The notes below the pieces were generated by a model. That model did not search any database, was not told the origin of the DNA, and worked only from the letters and a program-made list of their open reading frames with translations. The position numbers were made by a program, and so were the translations under genes. Positions 55,997 to 64,000 of a DNA stretch of 64,000 bases are shown here, one piece after another (position 1 is the first letter of the stretch; each line of letters begins with the position of its first letter). The DNA lies in the NCBI RefSeq assembly GCF_017312365.1, contig NZ_BLJI01000018.1, positions 25,512 through 89,511 of the forward strand. The letters run 5' to 3'. This DNA is from Chroococcus sp. FPU101. Lineage in GTDB: Bacteria; Cyanobacteriota; Cyanobacteriia; Cyanobacteriales; Microcystaceae.

Positions 55997-56199
55997 TTAA
56001 CGAATTGTTTTATTAACAGATTCACTCGTTGGAAATGCTTTAGCCACATCAGGATCGAGTAATACAACATTTGTCCCTGCTTGATAACGCTCAACATACT
56101 TACCGCAAACACCTTGCCCCATTTGACTAAAATCATATTCAGGGCGTAAATCATCCTCTAGCTCGAAATAGTTTCCTTCTGCATAAAATCTTCGTTCAT
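55997..56199 (-). pseudogene. Broken small antitoxin-type gene
   Basis: On the minus strand the frame from 56164 reads ELEDDLRPEYDFSQMGQGVC, then GKYVERYQAGTNVVLLDPDV, AKAFPTSESVNKTIR and a stop. This is the pattern of a common cyanobacterial antitoxin-like small protein (RxEYDFSQ...GKYxxRYxxGTNxVxLxPDVxxxFP...SVN). No start codon exists in this frame before an upstream stop. The ATG at 56199 (MNEDFMQKETISS) is in another frame, so one indel is likely near 56170. The usual C-terminal helix is also cut short by TAA and TAG codons. No toxin ORF adjoins it. Confidence 0.62.
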
Positions 56200-56310
56200 T
56201 TCGAGTTATTTATATAGTGCGTTGCTCAATAGTAAGCAACATTGAGCGAGAAAATTTTGACTCATTGTAAATGTAATAACATAGTAAGGGTAGTAATTTT
56301 ATCTAAAAGC

Positions 56311-56763
56311 ATGACTACACCCACTACACAGGCTCAAAAAACATTATATGAAAAAGATTTTTATCTGTGGCTACAAACTACGACAGAGTTACTCAAAAAT
56401 CAGCAACTTGAGCAAATCGACTGGGAAAATTTAATAGAAGAAATCGAAAGTATGGGAAGAAGTGAGAGAAAGGAAATAAAAAGCCGTTTAATCATCATCA
56501 TTGAACATCTTCTCAAACTTGCCTATTGGGAGAGTGAAAAAGAATATAATTCTCGCGGTTGGCGTAATACGATTATTGAACAAAGAAGACAGATTGATCT
56601 CACTTTAGAAGATAGTCCCAGTCTTAAAGCTGTATTATCTGAGAGTTTTCTAGACTGCTATCAAAAAGCGAGAACGGATACACTTCAAAAAACACAACTT
56701 TCTCCGAATGTGTTACCATCCGAGCCACCTTTTACCTTATCAGAAGTTCTAAACCCTGAATAA
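56311..56763 (+). CDS. DUF29 family protein
   Basis: The 150-residue protein has the DUF29 pattern: LYEKDFYLWLQTTTELLKNQ, IDWENLIEEIESMGRSERKE, IEHLLKLAYWESE and a C-terminal PPFTLSEVLNPE. DUF29 genes are numerous in cyanobacteria and their function is unknown. The ATG at 56311 (MTTPTTQAQ) starts the family homology; an upstream ATG at 56242 would add 23 unrelated residues. The third copy of the dispersed repeat begins in its last codons and continues downstream. Confidence 0.82.
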   Translation: MTTPTTQAQKTLYEKDFYLWLQTTTELLKNQQLEQIDWENLIEEIESMGRSERKEIKSRLIIIIEHLLKLAYWESEKEYNSRGWRNTIIEQRRQIDLTLEDSPSLKAVLSESFLDCYQKARTDTLQKTQLSPNVLPSEPPFTLSEVLNPE

Positions 56764-56782
56764 TTTCCTCAATCCCTCCAAA

Positions 56783-56835
56783 TGTAGCTAACCACACCTC
56801 ACACTAAAAGACATTGGGTAGAATGTAGAAAACGT
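56783..56835 (+). repeat. Dispersed repeat, copy 3 of 3, in the promoter region of the ferritin-like gene
   Basis: The core begins TGTAGCTAACCACACC and ends TAGAATGTAGAAAACGT, 16 bases before the ferritin-like start codon. Similarity to the other copies extends left to about 56750, into the DUF29 stop region. TAGAAT at 56819-56824 could serve as a -10 box. Confidence 0.8.
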
Positions 56836-56851
56836 ACTCAACACCGAATCC

Positions 56852-57577
56852 ATGAATCTCTTCACAAGTATCCTTCATACTTTGGGATCTGGGGCTACTG
56901 CCTTCATTATGGCCCGAAATCTATGTGATCCCCAAACTCGTCCTAATACTCTAGCAGGTTTCCAACTCGCTGAATCTGGTGCTGTCCCTTTTTTAGAAAC
57001 CCTACAACAACGCGCTATTGATGAGGGTGATCAATGGTTAGCCGAAAAACTAGCCCGACACGCATCTGATGAACGCAGACACGGACAGATTTTTGCTCAA
57101 GCTTTAAAACGCATGGGTAAAGAAGTCATTGATTCTAAAGAACTCGCCAAACAAAACTCCCAAGAACGCAGAAGCTCTTTTTTTGATGCTTATTTCAAAG
57201 GATACACACGAGAAGAACTCAAAGGCGATAACATTGATTGGCTCGTTTTTATGGGAAGTACCTATATCCTCGAACTCGATGCCTGTAACGATTTTACTCG
57301 CATGGCCAGAGTTTTAGGAGAAAAAGACGAAGCACTAAAAAAAGGAATTTATAGTGTCGCCCAAGACGAAAAAGGACACGCAGCTTATCTTTATGAAGCG
57401 ATGCAACGCCGTTTATCGACTGCACAGGTAGAAAACCTCATTGATGAATGGCGTGGCCGTAAAATCGATGCAGTGATGGCGATGGTGAAAAATTATCTTG
57501 AAAAAGGAACCTCACAACGAGCGCTCGTTACAGAAGGTACACCGAATCAAGCTGACATGGAATTAGCATCAGCTTAA
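56852..57577 (+). CDS. Ferritin-like di-iron protein
   Basis: A 241-residue helical protein with the di-iron carboxylate ligand set: Glu41 (AESG), Glu74 and His77 (DERRHG), Glu141 (LELDAC), Glu173 and His176 (DEKGHA). This is the E, ExxH, E, ExxH order of ferritin-like enzymes. It could be an oxygenase or a peroxide or iron handling protein; sequence alone does not decide. A 13-base inverted repeat downstream may end its transcript, and the dispersed repeat forms its upstream region. Confidence 0.8.
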   Translation: MNLFTSILHTLGSGATAFIMARNLCDPQTRPNTLAGFQLAESGAVPFLETLQQRAIDEGDQWLAEKLARHASDERRHGQIFAQALKRMGKEVIDSKELAKQNSQERRSSFFDAYFKGYTREELKGDNIDWLVFMGSTYILELDACNDFTRMARVLGEKDEALKKGIYSVAQDEKGHAAYLYEAMQRRLSTAQVENLIDEWRGRKIDAVMAMVKNYLEKGTSQRALVTEGTPNQADMELASA

Positions 57578-57591
57578 CCTAAAAGTCACGG

Positions 57592-57629
57592 TCATTAGTG
57601 ATTTTATCTAAAAAGTAAATCACTAATGA
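57592..57629. terminator. Perfect 13-base inverted repeat after the ferritin-like gene
   Basis: TCATTAGTGATTT (57592-57604) pairs with AAATCACTAATGA (57617-57629) around a 12-base loop. The stem is AT-rich and followed by TTCAATTCTG rather than a T-run, so termination is plausible but not strong. Confidence 0.5.
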
Positions 57630-57725
57630 TTCAATTCTGTAAAAAATCTTTTTCTACTCTGTAAGACATCAGACAATTAGTATTATAGACAACACAGAAC
57701 TTTAGACTAACAACTATAAACAATC

Positions 57726-58889
57726 ATGAAGTTTGCCTCAAGAGTGACTAACGTTGTACCTTCTCTAACCCTTGCTGTTGATGCAAAAGCCAAAGCAATG
57801 AAAAAGGAAGGCATCGATATTTGTAGCTTTAGCGCTGGAGAACCCGACTTTGATACACCCACTCACATCAAAGAAGCTGCAAAAAAAGCCCTCGATGAAG
57901 GTAAAACGAAATATGGCCCCGCTTCTGGTGAACCTGCACTCAAAGAAGCCTTAGCAAAAAAACTTCAAGAAGAAGACCATCTAAATTTTAAACCTGAAAA
58001 TATTATTGTGACCAATGGTGGTAAGCATTCACTTTTTAACTTAATGCTTGCTCTTATTGAAGTTGATGATGAGGTGATTATACCTGCTCCTTATTGGGTG
58101 AGTTATCCTGAAATGGTTACTTTGGCTCATGGTAAGTCGGTTATTGTACCAACGACTGTCGAACAACATTATAAAATTACGCCCGAACAACTCCGCCAAG
58201 CTATTACGCCAAAAACAAGGATTTTTGTTCTAAATTCACCATCTAACCCGACGGGTATGGTGTATACTCCCGAAGAACTGCAAGAATTAGCCAAGATTAT
58301 TGTTGAAAAGGATATTTGGGTCGTTTCGGATGAGATTTATCAAAAAATTCTCTATGATGGGGCAGTTCATCGCAGTATTGGTACATTAAATACAGAAATT
58401 TTTGAGCGAACTATTGTTAGTAACGGTTTTGCTAAAAGTTACGCGATGACAGGATGGCGCGTTGGTTATATTGCAGCAACAGAACCCGTGATCAAAGCAA
58501 TGACAACCGTTCAGAGTCATAGTACCTCAAATGTTTGTACTTTTGCTCAGTATGGAGCGATCGCAGCCCTACAAGGCCCCCAAGACTGTCTAGCTGAAAT
58601 GTTACACGCTTTTACCGAACGTCGTCAATATATCGTAGAACGAGCGAAAGCCATTCCTAATTTGAGTTTTTTAACTCCCAATGGTGCGTTTTATTTATTT
58701 CTAGATATTAGTCAAACAGGTTTAAAATCGATTGATTTTTGTCAAAAATTATTAGAACAGCAGAAAGTCGCGGCTGTCCCTGGTATTGCCTTTGGTGCAG
58801 ATGATTGTATCCGTTTATCCTATGCGACTGATCTAACTACCATCGAAAAAGGGATGGATCGTCTTGACAAATTTATTCATTTGTTGTAA
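57726..58889 (+). CDS. PLP-dependent aminotransferase, aspartate aminotransferase type
   Basis: A 387-residue class I aminotransferase. It has [79 protein letters not shown] and the PLP lysine in [17 protein letters not shown], with the carboxylate-binding Arg in CIRLSYATD. This is the Ib-type aspartate or prephenate aminotransferase pattern; aspC is a reasonable but not proven name. Its 3' end overlaps convergent lpxB by 17 bases. Confidence 0.92.
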   Translation: MKFASRVTNVVPSLTLAVDAKAKAMKKEGIDICSFSAGEPDFDTPTHIKEAAKKALDEGKTKYGPASGEPALKEALAKKLQEEDHLNFKPENIIVTNGGKHSLFNLMLALIEVDDEVIIPAPYWVSYPEMVTLAHGKSVIVPTTVEQHYKITPEQLRQAITPKTRIFVLNSPSNPTGMVYTPEELQELAKIIVEKDIWVVSDEIYQKILYDGAVHRSIGTLNTEIFERTIVSNGFAKSYAMTGWRVGYIAATEPVIKAMTTVQSHSTSNVCTFAQYGAIAALQGPQDCLAEMLHAFTERRQYIVERAKAIPNLSFLTPNGAFYLFLDISQTGLKSIDFCQKLLEQQKVAAVPGIAFGADDCIRLSYATDLTTIEKGMDRLDKFIHLL

Positions 58890-60042
58890 AGGAAAACTCT
58901 AAGATTTCTTGGGCAGCGCGATCGCATACACCCACGTCCCCTAACTTCTCACGCATTTCTTGATAATCAGCGAAAATTTGTTGACGGCGTTCGGAATTGA
59001 GTAATAAATCTAAAGATTCTTCCACAATATCTTCAGGTATCGCTTTTTCTTGGAGAAATTCTGGAACAAGATCCCGCATCACCACTAAATTAACGGGGGA
59101 CATAAAAGGAATCGAAAATTTAAAAATTCTTCTGGCTAACCACATGGTTGATTGACTGACTCGATAAATCACTACTTGTGGTACATTTAACAGCGCGATT
59201 TCTAGATTCACGGTTCCCGATTTGGTAATGGCTAAATCAGATGCAGCAATCACTTCTAGGGTTTTCCCTTCAAAAATTGTCGCGTTTAACTGATATTTTT
59301 GTACTGCTTTGTAGATAGCCGAACGATATGCCGCTAAAGAAACGGGAATATAAAAATGTGCTTGGGGGATTTTGGCTTGTATTTGTTGCGCGGCTTCACA
59401 CATCACAGGTAATAGATATTTTAACTCTTGCTGACGAGAAGCGGGTAAAAAGGCGATCGCTACTTGTTCGGGTGCAATGTTTAATGTTAAACGAGCTTCT
59501 TCACGACTTGGTGCATCAGCGATACGATCTAATAAAGGATGTCCAACCCATGTGACTGAAACCCCTTTTTTCTCAAAAAATCGGGCTTCTTCGGGGAAAA
59601 TCGCTAATAAACGATCAGTAATACTAATAATTTGTTGAGTAGTACGTTCGGTAAATGTCCAGACCCAAGATTGAGGAGCAATATAATAAACAATGGGAAC
59701 ATGGGGCAGATAACGACGAACATAGTTCCCAATTTCAATATTAGGGCCAGCATAATCAATTAAAATCAGTGCATCTGGCGGATGTTCTCGTAAATACTTT
59801 CTAGCTCGTCGTTGGATCTGCCAAGTTGGAATAACAAACGGTAAGGCTTCAACTAATCCCAGAGAACTGAGTCGAGTCGTATTACCTAAAAGTGTAGCAC
59901 CAGCTTCAGCCATGCGATCGCCCCCTAGAGCCAAAATCTCTAAATCAATACCTTTTATAGTTGCTTGACGTATCAATGCAGCAACGAGTAATGAGCCTTG
60001 TAAATCGCCTGAAACTTCGCCAGTACTAATAAAAATTCGCAT
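58873..60042 (-). CDS. lpxB: Lipid-A-disaccharide synthase
   Basis: LpxB joins UDP-diacylglucosamine and lipid X in outer-membrane lipid A synthesis, at the inner membrane. The 389-residue protein has the GT-B fold marks [75 protein letters not shown] and [20 protein letters not shown]. Its presence fits a Gram-negative cyanobacterium. It stands alone here, not in an lpxACD cluster, and overlaps the aminotransferase gene end. Confidence 0.95.
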   Translation of the reverse strand: MRIFISTGEVSGDLQGSLLVAALIRQATIKGIDLEILALGGDRMAEAGATLLGNTTRLSSLGLVEALPFVIPTWQIQRRARKYLREHPPDALILIDYAGPNIEIGNYVRRYLPHVPIVYYIAPQSWVWTFTERTTQQIISITDRLLAIFPEEARFFEKKGVSVTWVGHPLLDRIADAPSREEARLTLNIAPEQVAIAFLPASRQQELKYLLPVMCEAAQQIQAKIPQAHFYIPVSLAAYRSAIYKAVQKYQLNATIFEGKTLEVIAASDLAITKSGTVNLEIALLNVPQVVIYRVSQSTMWLARRIFKFSIPFMSPVNLVVMRDLVPEFLQEKAIPEDIVEESLDLLLNSERRQQIFADYQEMREKLGDVGVCDRAAQEILEFSFTTNE

Positions 60043-60077
60043 TACTACCTATCAAAAATTTTCTCTAAGTCTAAAAC

Positions 60078-60121
60078 AATAAGGAACAATCCCCACTAAA
60101 AATGGTAAATTGTCCCTTATT
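60078..60121 (-). terminator. Terminator of psbO
   Basis: AATAAGGGACAAT and ATTGTTCCTTATT on the minus strand form a 13-base stem with one mismatch, followed by GTTTTAG. It lies 23 bases after the psbO stop, as expected of a factor-independent terminator. Confidence 0.65.
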
Positions 60122-60143
60122 ATCCATATCAGTAAAGCAGAAA

Positions 60144-60974
60144 TTAAACTCTCGGCTCTACGCGGCCATAAAAAATACCACGAACTTTAACTTCTCTGGC
60201 ATCTCTGGCACCTAAATCAGTATCAGAAGGCTGCTCACTCTCAAATACACCTGCAATTTCCCCTGTAGTGGAATCAACTTTAGTGATTTGAAGAGACATC
60301 GTTCCTTTACCCATGTCTGTTTTCTTCACATTGGCGCGGTTATAATCTGTATCATCACCACCAGCCGGAAGCGCAACAGCACTATCATAACCTGTTACCA
60401 CACCACGACCTTTAGGATCTAAGAAACCCGCACCACGATAAGAAGGTACTTTAAAAGTTCCTTCAAAATCAACCGAGCTATTGATCGAGCTAAAACCCGC
60501 TTCAGTTTGACCAGTAAAAGATTTTATTGTATAAAAGAAGGGAACTTCTTCACCACCCGGTAATAAAACGGTAATCGGTTGGAAATCAATACCATCTAGT
60601 TCTTTAAACGTTAGAGTTCCGTCAGTCCCTACATTCAATTCGGCTCTGATTTGCTCTAAGCTAGTAGTTGAACGAGTCAACAGTTTCCCAGGAACAAATT
60701 CTGCGACTTGACGTTTATTAACGGGTTCTTCTTTAACAAAAAATTCTTGGGGTTCTAAACACAAATCTGAAATGAGATAAGTTTCACCCCGTTCAATGGG
60801 AATTGAACTACGGGTATACTCAGAGATTTGAGGACATTTATTCGCTAGTCCAGTGTTTAAAATCTCATCATAAGTCAATTGATCTCTGTTTAATGTCGTG
60901 GGAGCATCGCTGCAAGCAGTTAAAATCCCAAAGCACAAGGCTAAAAAAGCTACAATTAATGAACGATACCTCAT
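60144..60974 (-). CDS. psbO: Photosystem II manganese-stabilising protein PsbO
   Basis: PsbO caps the oxygen-evolving cluster on the lumenal side of photosystem II. The 276-residue precursor has a signal peptide with lipobox-like LTAC, then LTYDEILNTGLANKCP, ISDLCLEPQEFFVKEEP, FVPGKLLTRSTTSLEQI, DFQPITVLLPGGEEVPFFYT, SFKVP-like FKVPSYRGAGFLDPKGRGV and the C-terminal FESEQPSDTDLGA. The two cysteines that form the conserved disulfide (NKCP and DLCL) are present. The gene is monocistronic with its own terminator. Confidence 0.98.
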   Translation of the reverse strand: MRYRSLIVAFLALCFGILTACSDAPTTLNRDQLTYDEILNTGLANKCPQISEYTRSSIPIERGETYLISDLCLEPQEFFVKEEPVNKRQVAEFVPGKLLTRSTTSLEQIRAELNVGTDGTLTFKELDGIDFQPITVLLPGGEEVPFFYTIKSFTGQTEAGFSSINSSVDFEGTFKVPSYRGAGFLDPKGRGVVTGYDSAVALPAGGDDTDYNRANVKKTDMGKGTMSLQITKVDSTTGEIAGVFESEQPSDTDLGARDAREVKVRGIFYGRVEPRV

Positions 60975-61167
60975 GTCAACCTCATTGTTTCATTCTCCAA
61001 TTTCGCCGTCTTGTCCATTTCAGCATTTTGGACAAGTTGTTACGGGTTCATCGGGATCTACTGTATCAAATTTAGATACCCCTCTATACAAATCCCTGAC
61101 AGATTTAAAGACTCTTTTCTTTTATCATTGAGATGACTGCTGAACACGAACGCATTAACAGCTAAAC

Positions 61168-61536
61168 ATGAACGACGCTCAAGCTTGGAATAGCCCCGAA
61201 TTTACCCAAAAACTACAAGACATTACAACTGTAATTCAAAATCTAGCCCAAGAACAGCAAGGCAACTGTCAAGGTTTATTGCTGTTGCTAAGAACCCTTG
61301 AGCATCTTCATCGTGATATTAGAGAACAACTCTTTGAACCTTCCTTACCCAACACACGCAAGGATGTCTACAGTTTGTTACGAGATATCGAAGAATCTGG
61401 CGGCTGGCCTTATATTGAACGAATGCGCCTTAAAGAAATAATGAATCATTTTTTGACCGAAGAAAGTGGTCATTCGCAAGCTCAAGCATTAAAAAACGAA
61501 AAACAACAAACTGAACCGCTAACAGAATTAGAGTAA
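61168..61536 (+). CDS. Small soluble helical protein, unknown function
   Basis: A 122-residue protein starting MNDAQAWNSPEFTQKLQDIT, rich in Gln, Leu and Glu, with predicted helices (GLLLLLRTLEHLHRDIREQL; DVYSLLRDIEESGGWPYIER; LKEIMNHFLTEE) and a polar tail. No membrane segment or known motif is seen. It has the look of a conserved cyanobacterial protein. It lies divergently from psbO across a 193-base gap. Confidence 0.62.
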   Translation: MNDAQAWNSPEFTQKLQDITTVIQNLAQEQQGNCQGLLLLLRTLEHLHRDIREQLFEPSLPNTRKDVYSLLRDIEESGGWPYIERMRLKEIMNHFLTEESGHSQAQALKNEKQQTEPLTELE

Positions 61537-61789
61537 AAAACGTCCGAATAACTTTTTTTTGAGAAATCAGTAATAAGGTTGAGTGATCAATCAATACTTC
61601 ACTGTAGCGGGATCACTCATCAAAATTCTACGTTTAATCAATCATAGTCCTATTAAATTGGATTTAGTATGATTCCCCCGCTAGCAGAATTGTATTGAAT
61701 TCTAATTACAAATTATTTAGAATACAAACAAAGCTTAACCTTGCGTTAACTTTTTATTAAAATTTACTTAATTAAAAAAGGGGTGTAGG

Positions 61790-62299
61790 ATGTTTTTTAG
61801 CTCTGATGATTGGCCGAGTATGATTTTTCGCCTAGTATTAGCTGTTTTAGTTGGTAGTGCTATTGGATTAAACCGTCAGCGTAGTGGTCGTCCTGCGGGT
61901 TTGCGAACCTTTATGATTGTTAGTTTAGGGGCTGCTTTATTCGTTATGATTCCCCTACAAGCAGAACGTGATCTTGGATACGCTTCATCGAATGCACTCA
62001 GTCGTACAATCCAAGGAGTGGCTTCAGGTGTTGGATTTTTAGGCGCGGGAATTATCCTACAACAGTCCCATCGAGAATTAAATAAAGTTGAAGTAAAGGG
62101 ATTAACCTCAGCCGCAGCGATTTGGTTAGCGGCAGCATTAGGGGCAGCAGCAGGTTGTGGACTATGGCGTATGGTGTTAGTGGGTCTAATCTTAACTTTA
62201 ATCACGCTTAGTGGTGTCAAACAATTAAAGAAGAAAAAGCTTAGTAAGTTAGTTTATCGGTCAGAAAGCGCGAAAATTGTCGATAAAGAACTAAAATAA
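61790..62299 (+). CDS. MgtC/SapB family membrane protein
   Basis: A 169-residue protein with the MgtC N-terminal membrane domain: LAVLVGSAIGLNRQRSGRPA, GLRTFMIVSLGAALFVM, QGVASGVGFLGAGIILQQ, GLTSAAAIWLAAALGAAAG. It ends soon after, so it lacks the C-terminal ACT-like domain of Salmonella MgtC. MgtC-type proteins affect membrane ATP synthase or magnesium-related physiology; its role here is unknown. It stands alone in an AT-rich stretch, 118 bases before the mutase gene. Confidence 0.85.
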   Translation: MFFSSDDWPSMIFRLVLAVLVGSAIGLNRQRSGRPAGLRTFMIVSLGAALFVMIPLQAERDLGYASSNALSRTIQGVASGVGFLGAGIILQQSHRELNKVEVKGLTSAAAIWLAAALGAAAGCGLWRMVLVGLILTLITLSGVKQLKKKKLSKLVYRSESAKIVDKELK

Positions 62300-62417
62300 T
62301 CCTCAAAAAATCTATGCTGATGTCTAATATCTTAAAGAAAAAGACGCTAAGAATATTGATTGGCTTTTTGATCACCTTTACAATTTGTTGAAAAGTCAAA
62401 ATAGTTGAGTCGGTTTC

Positions 62418-63857
62418 ATGTTTACCGTAAATCCTATCAAATTTGGAACAGATGGCTGGCGAGGTGTCATTGCTGCTGATTTTACCTTTGAGCGAGTCGC
62501 CCTTGTTGCTCCACTTGCGGCTCAGGTATTAGCAGATAATTATGGCTCTGTAGTAGGATCTCGTCGAATTATTGTCGGTTATGATCGCCGTTTTATGGCC
62601 GAAGATTTTGCCCTAATTGCGGCTCAGGCAATTAAAGAGGCAGGTTTCGATGTTTTACTGAGTAATTCTTATGCACCAACTCCTGCCTTTAGTTGGGCGG
62701 CTAAAGATCAAAATGCTCTCGGTGCGATCGTCCTGACAGCCAGCCATAACCCCGCCAAATATCTCGGTTTAAAGGTTAAAGGCTATTTTGGGGGTTCGGT
62801 TTCTCCAGAGATTACTCAACAGATTGAAGAAAGATTAGCTCAACCCACACCCACAGCAACACAAACTGGCTCATTATCTTATTTTGAACCTTGGTCTAGC
62901 TACTGTACAGAACTTAAGAAAAAAGTCAATATCGATTTAATTCGCAAAGCCATTACATCAGGTCAACTGACGGTATATGCTGATGTAATGTACGGAGCCG
63001 CCGCAAGTGGTTTAGAACGTCTCTTAGAGTGTCCTATTAAAGAAATCAATGGTAACCGTGATCCCCTGTTTGGAGGAGGCGCACCCGAACCCTTACCCCG
63101 TAACCTAACTCAGATTATGGAAATGATTGCAACAGCATCGAGTCAGGGTGATTCAGCTTTACGGGTTGGTTTGGTGTTTGATGGAGATAGCGATCGTATT
63201 GCAGCAATAGATGGACAAGGAAATTTTCTGAGTTCTCAAATTCTGATCCCCATTCTTATTAATCACCTCGCAACTCACAAAGGGATGACGGGAGAAGTTG
63301 TTAAAACCGTTAGTGGCTCAGATTTAATTCCTCTTGTTGCAAAAAGCTATAATTTGGCTCTTTCTGAAACGCCGATCGGTTATAAATATATTGCCGATCG
63401 TATGTTAACCACTCCAGTATTAATCGGTGGAGAAGAATCAGGAGGTGTAGGCTATGGGACTCATATTCCCGAACGAGATGCCCTTTTATCGGCTCTGTAT
63501 GTCCTAGAAGCCGTTGTAGAATCAGGAAAAGATCTATCAACCCTTTATACCCAACAACAAGAAAAAGCAGGTTTTGACTCAGCTTACGATCGAATTGATT
63601 TACCATTAGCGAGTATGGAAGTTCGCGCTAGACTACTCGAATCTTTGCTTAATGAACCGCTTAAAGAAATTGCAGGACGTTCAGTGATTGATTGTTTAAC
63701 GGTTGATGGCTATAAGTTTCGGTTAGCCGATCAAAGTTGGTTACTGATTCGTTTTAGTGGGACTGAACCCGTTTTGCGTTTATATTGTGAAGCACCGACT
63801 ATAGAACAAGTCCACTTCACTTTAGACTGGGCGAAACAATGGGCTAATTCTATATAA
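62418..63857 (+). CDS. Phosphoglucomutase/phosphomannomutase family enzyme
   Basis: A 479-residue alpha-D-phosphohexomutase. It has KFGTDGWRGVIAADFTFERV, the phosphoserine loop TASHNPAKYLG, the metal loop VFDGDSDRIAAIDG, the sugar loop GGEESGGVGYGTHIPERDA and the phosphate-binding RFSGTEPVLRLYCEAP. The sugar loop GEESGG suits glucose- or mannose-phosphate; glucosamine mutase GlmM is a different subgroup. It is a soluble cytosolic enzyme feeding sugar nucleotides or glycogen. The substrate is not decided. Confidence 0.92.
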   Translation: MFTVNPIKFGTDGWRGVIAADFTFERVALVAPLAAQVLADNYGSVVGSRRIIVGYDRRFMAEDFALIAAQAIKEAGFDVLLSNSYAPTPAFSWAAKDQNALGAIVLTASHNPAKYLGLKVKGYFGGSVSPEITQQIEERLAQPTPTATQTGSLSYFEPWSSYCTELKKKVNIDLIRKAITSGQLTVYADVMYGAAASGLERLLECPIKEINGNRDPLFGGGAPEPLPRNLTQIMEMIATASSQGDSALRVGLVFDGDSDRIAAIDGQGNFLSSQILIPILINHLATHKGMTGEVVKTVSGSDLIPLVAKSYNLALSETPIGYKYIADRMLTTPVLIGGEESGGVGYGTHIPERDALLSALYVLEAVVESGKDLSTLYTQQQEKAGFDSAYDRIDLPLASMEVRARLLESLLNEPLKEIAGRSVIDCLTVDGYKFRLADQSWLLIRFSGTEPVLRLYCEAPTIEQVHFTLDWAKQWANSI

Positions 63858-63867
63858 AAGATAAATG

Positions 63868-63895
63868 GTAGAGACGTAAGGGATCGCGTCTCTAC
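63868..63895. repeat. Perfect 9-base palindrome between convergent genes
   Basis: GTAGAGACG (63868-63876) pairs with CGTCTCTAC (63887-63895) around a 10-base loop. This sequence type is a common cyanobacterial intergenic repeat, and it can act as a bidirectional terminator here. Confidence 0.7.
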
Positions 63896-63913
63896 TGTCA
63901 ATCAACAATTCAG

Positions 63914-64000
63914 TTAAATTGGATTTTGATTTATGGCTTGAAATGCTGAATTGGCATTTTCTAAAGCTTGACTGACTGCCTCGATTTTCTGTTCGATCTG
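63914..64000 (-). CDS. 3' end of a gene running off the window
   Basis: From the window edge, the minus strand reads QIEQKIEAVSQALENANSAF then QAINQNPI and a stop at 63914-63916. The heptad-like spacing suggests a coiled coil. Only 28 residues are visible, so no family can be named. Confidence 0.55.
   Translation of the reverse strand, partial: QIEQKIEAVSQALENANSAFQAINQNPI

Noticed and set aside
55888..56154. 88-codon minus-strand ORF starting MIYALNMILVKWG
   Set aside because: It runs out of frame through the better-conserved antitoxin-type reading and through the dispersed repeat; treated as a shadow.
60973..61131. 52-codon plus-strand ORF starting MSTSLFHSPISPSCPFQHFG, overlapping the psbO start codon
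   Set aside because: No ribosome site, odd composition, and it occupies the psbO promoter and leader. The opposite strand also has a protein-like stretch ending VTTCPKC before a TGA, but with no start; neither is supported.

Overview
The window is a chromosomal segment of an AT-rich cyanobacterium, most likely unicellular. It carries psbO (photosystem II), a phytol-kinase-like gene, several genes typical of cyanobacteria, and many copies of the HIP1 octamer GCGATCGC, which is enriched in many cyanobacterial genomes. No species call is possible from sequence reading alone. Gene order looks like ordinary core chromosome with three small accessory patches. I see no prophage, insertion sequence or CRISPR array.

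Layout. 1-3.6 kb: 3' part of ribD, an exported protein of unknown function, yidD, a phytol-kinase-like gene and an AI-2E-type permease. 3.7-6.1 kb: quaternary-amine-type ABC importer (ATPase plus a permease fused to its binding protein). 6.1-6.9 kb: small toxin-antitoxin patch (HicB-like, MazF-like toxin with antitoxin). 7.0-9.0 kb: ligA, broken by one missing base. 9.0-18 kb: DUF697-type GTPase, TspO-like protein, an enolase-superfamily epimerase overlapping a DUF1611 protein, a propeller-type anchored protein, a second AI-2E permease overlapping an orphan family-3 binding protein, a 50-residue membrane peptide and msrA. 18-29 kb: secreted-type beta-helix protein, hydrolase, V4R-like protein, stress-type protein, CNNM/CorC protein, tRNA-Ile2(CAU), pyrE and two M16 peptidase-fold proteins.

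29-39.6 kb is the most coherent block. Two complete phosphate ABC operons (pstSCAB and pstSCABB) lie in tandem on the minus strand, and a divergent third phosphate-binding protein gene (sphX-like) faces them. Each of the three pstS-type genes is preceded by a cyanobacterial Pho-box-like array of 8-mers spaced by 3 bases. Each operon has an inverted repeat between pstS and pstC that could let PstS be made in excess.

39.9-47.2 kb: CbiX/SirB-type chelatase, FAD/NAD(P) protein, sulfotransferase, NFACT/RqcH-like protein, hisD and hisB. 47.2-48.5 kb is a decayed accessory patch. It holds a wrecked VapBC-like operon (nonsense codons and frameshifts in both genes), one copy of a dispersed repeat, an 18-codon second copy of the hisB 3' end, and another broken small gene. 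48.5-52.4 kb looks like an AaeXAB-style efflux unit (membrane fusion protein, tiny two-helix protein, FUSC-type exporter). 52.4-56.8 kb: DUF1400 hydrolase, SulP transporter, a broken antitoxin gene with a second copy of the repeat, and a DUF29 gene with a third copy at its 3' end. 56.8-64 kb: di-iron ferritin-like protein, PLP aminotransferase, lpxB, psbO, a small conserved-type protein, an MgtC-like protein, a phosphohexomutase and the 3' end of a further gene.

I did not find a clear new defence or biosynthetic system. The best leads are the hisB-tail duplication with its decayed insert, the three-copy repeat, the epimerase-DUF1611 pair, the efflux unit with a new small subunit candidate, the Pho-box arrays and the ligA frameshift.
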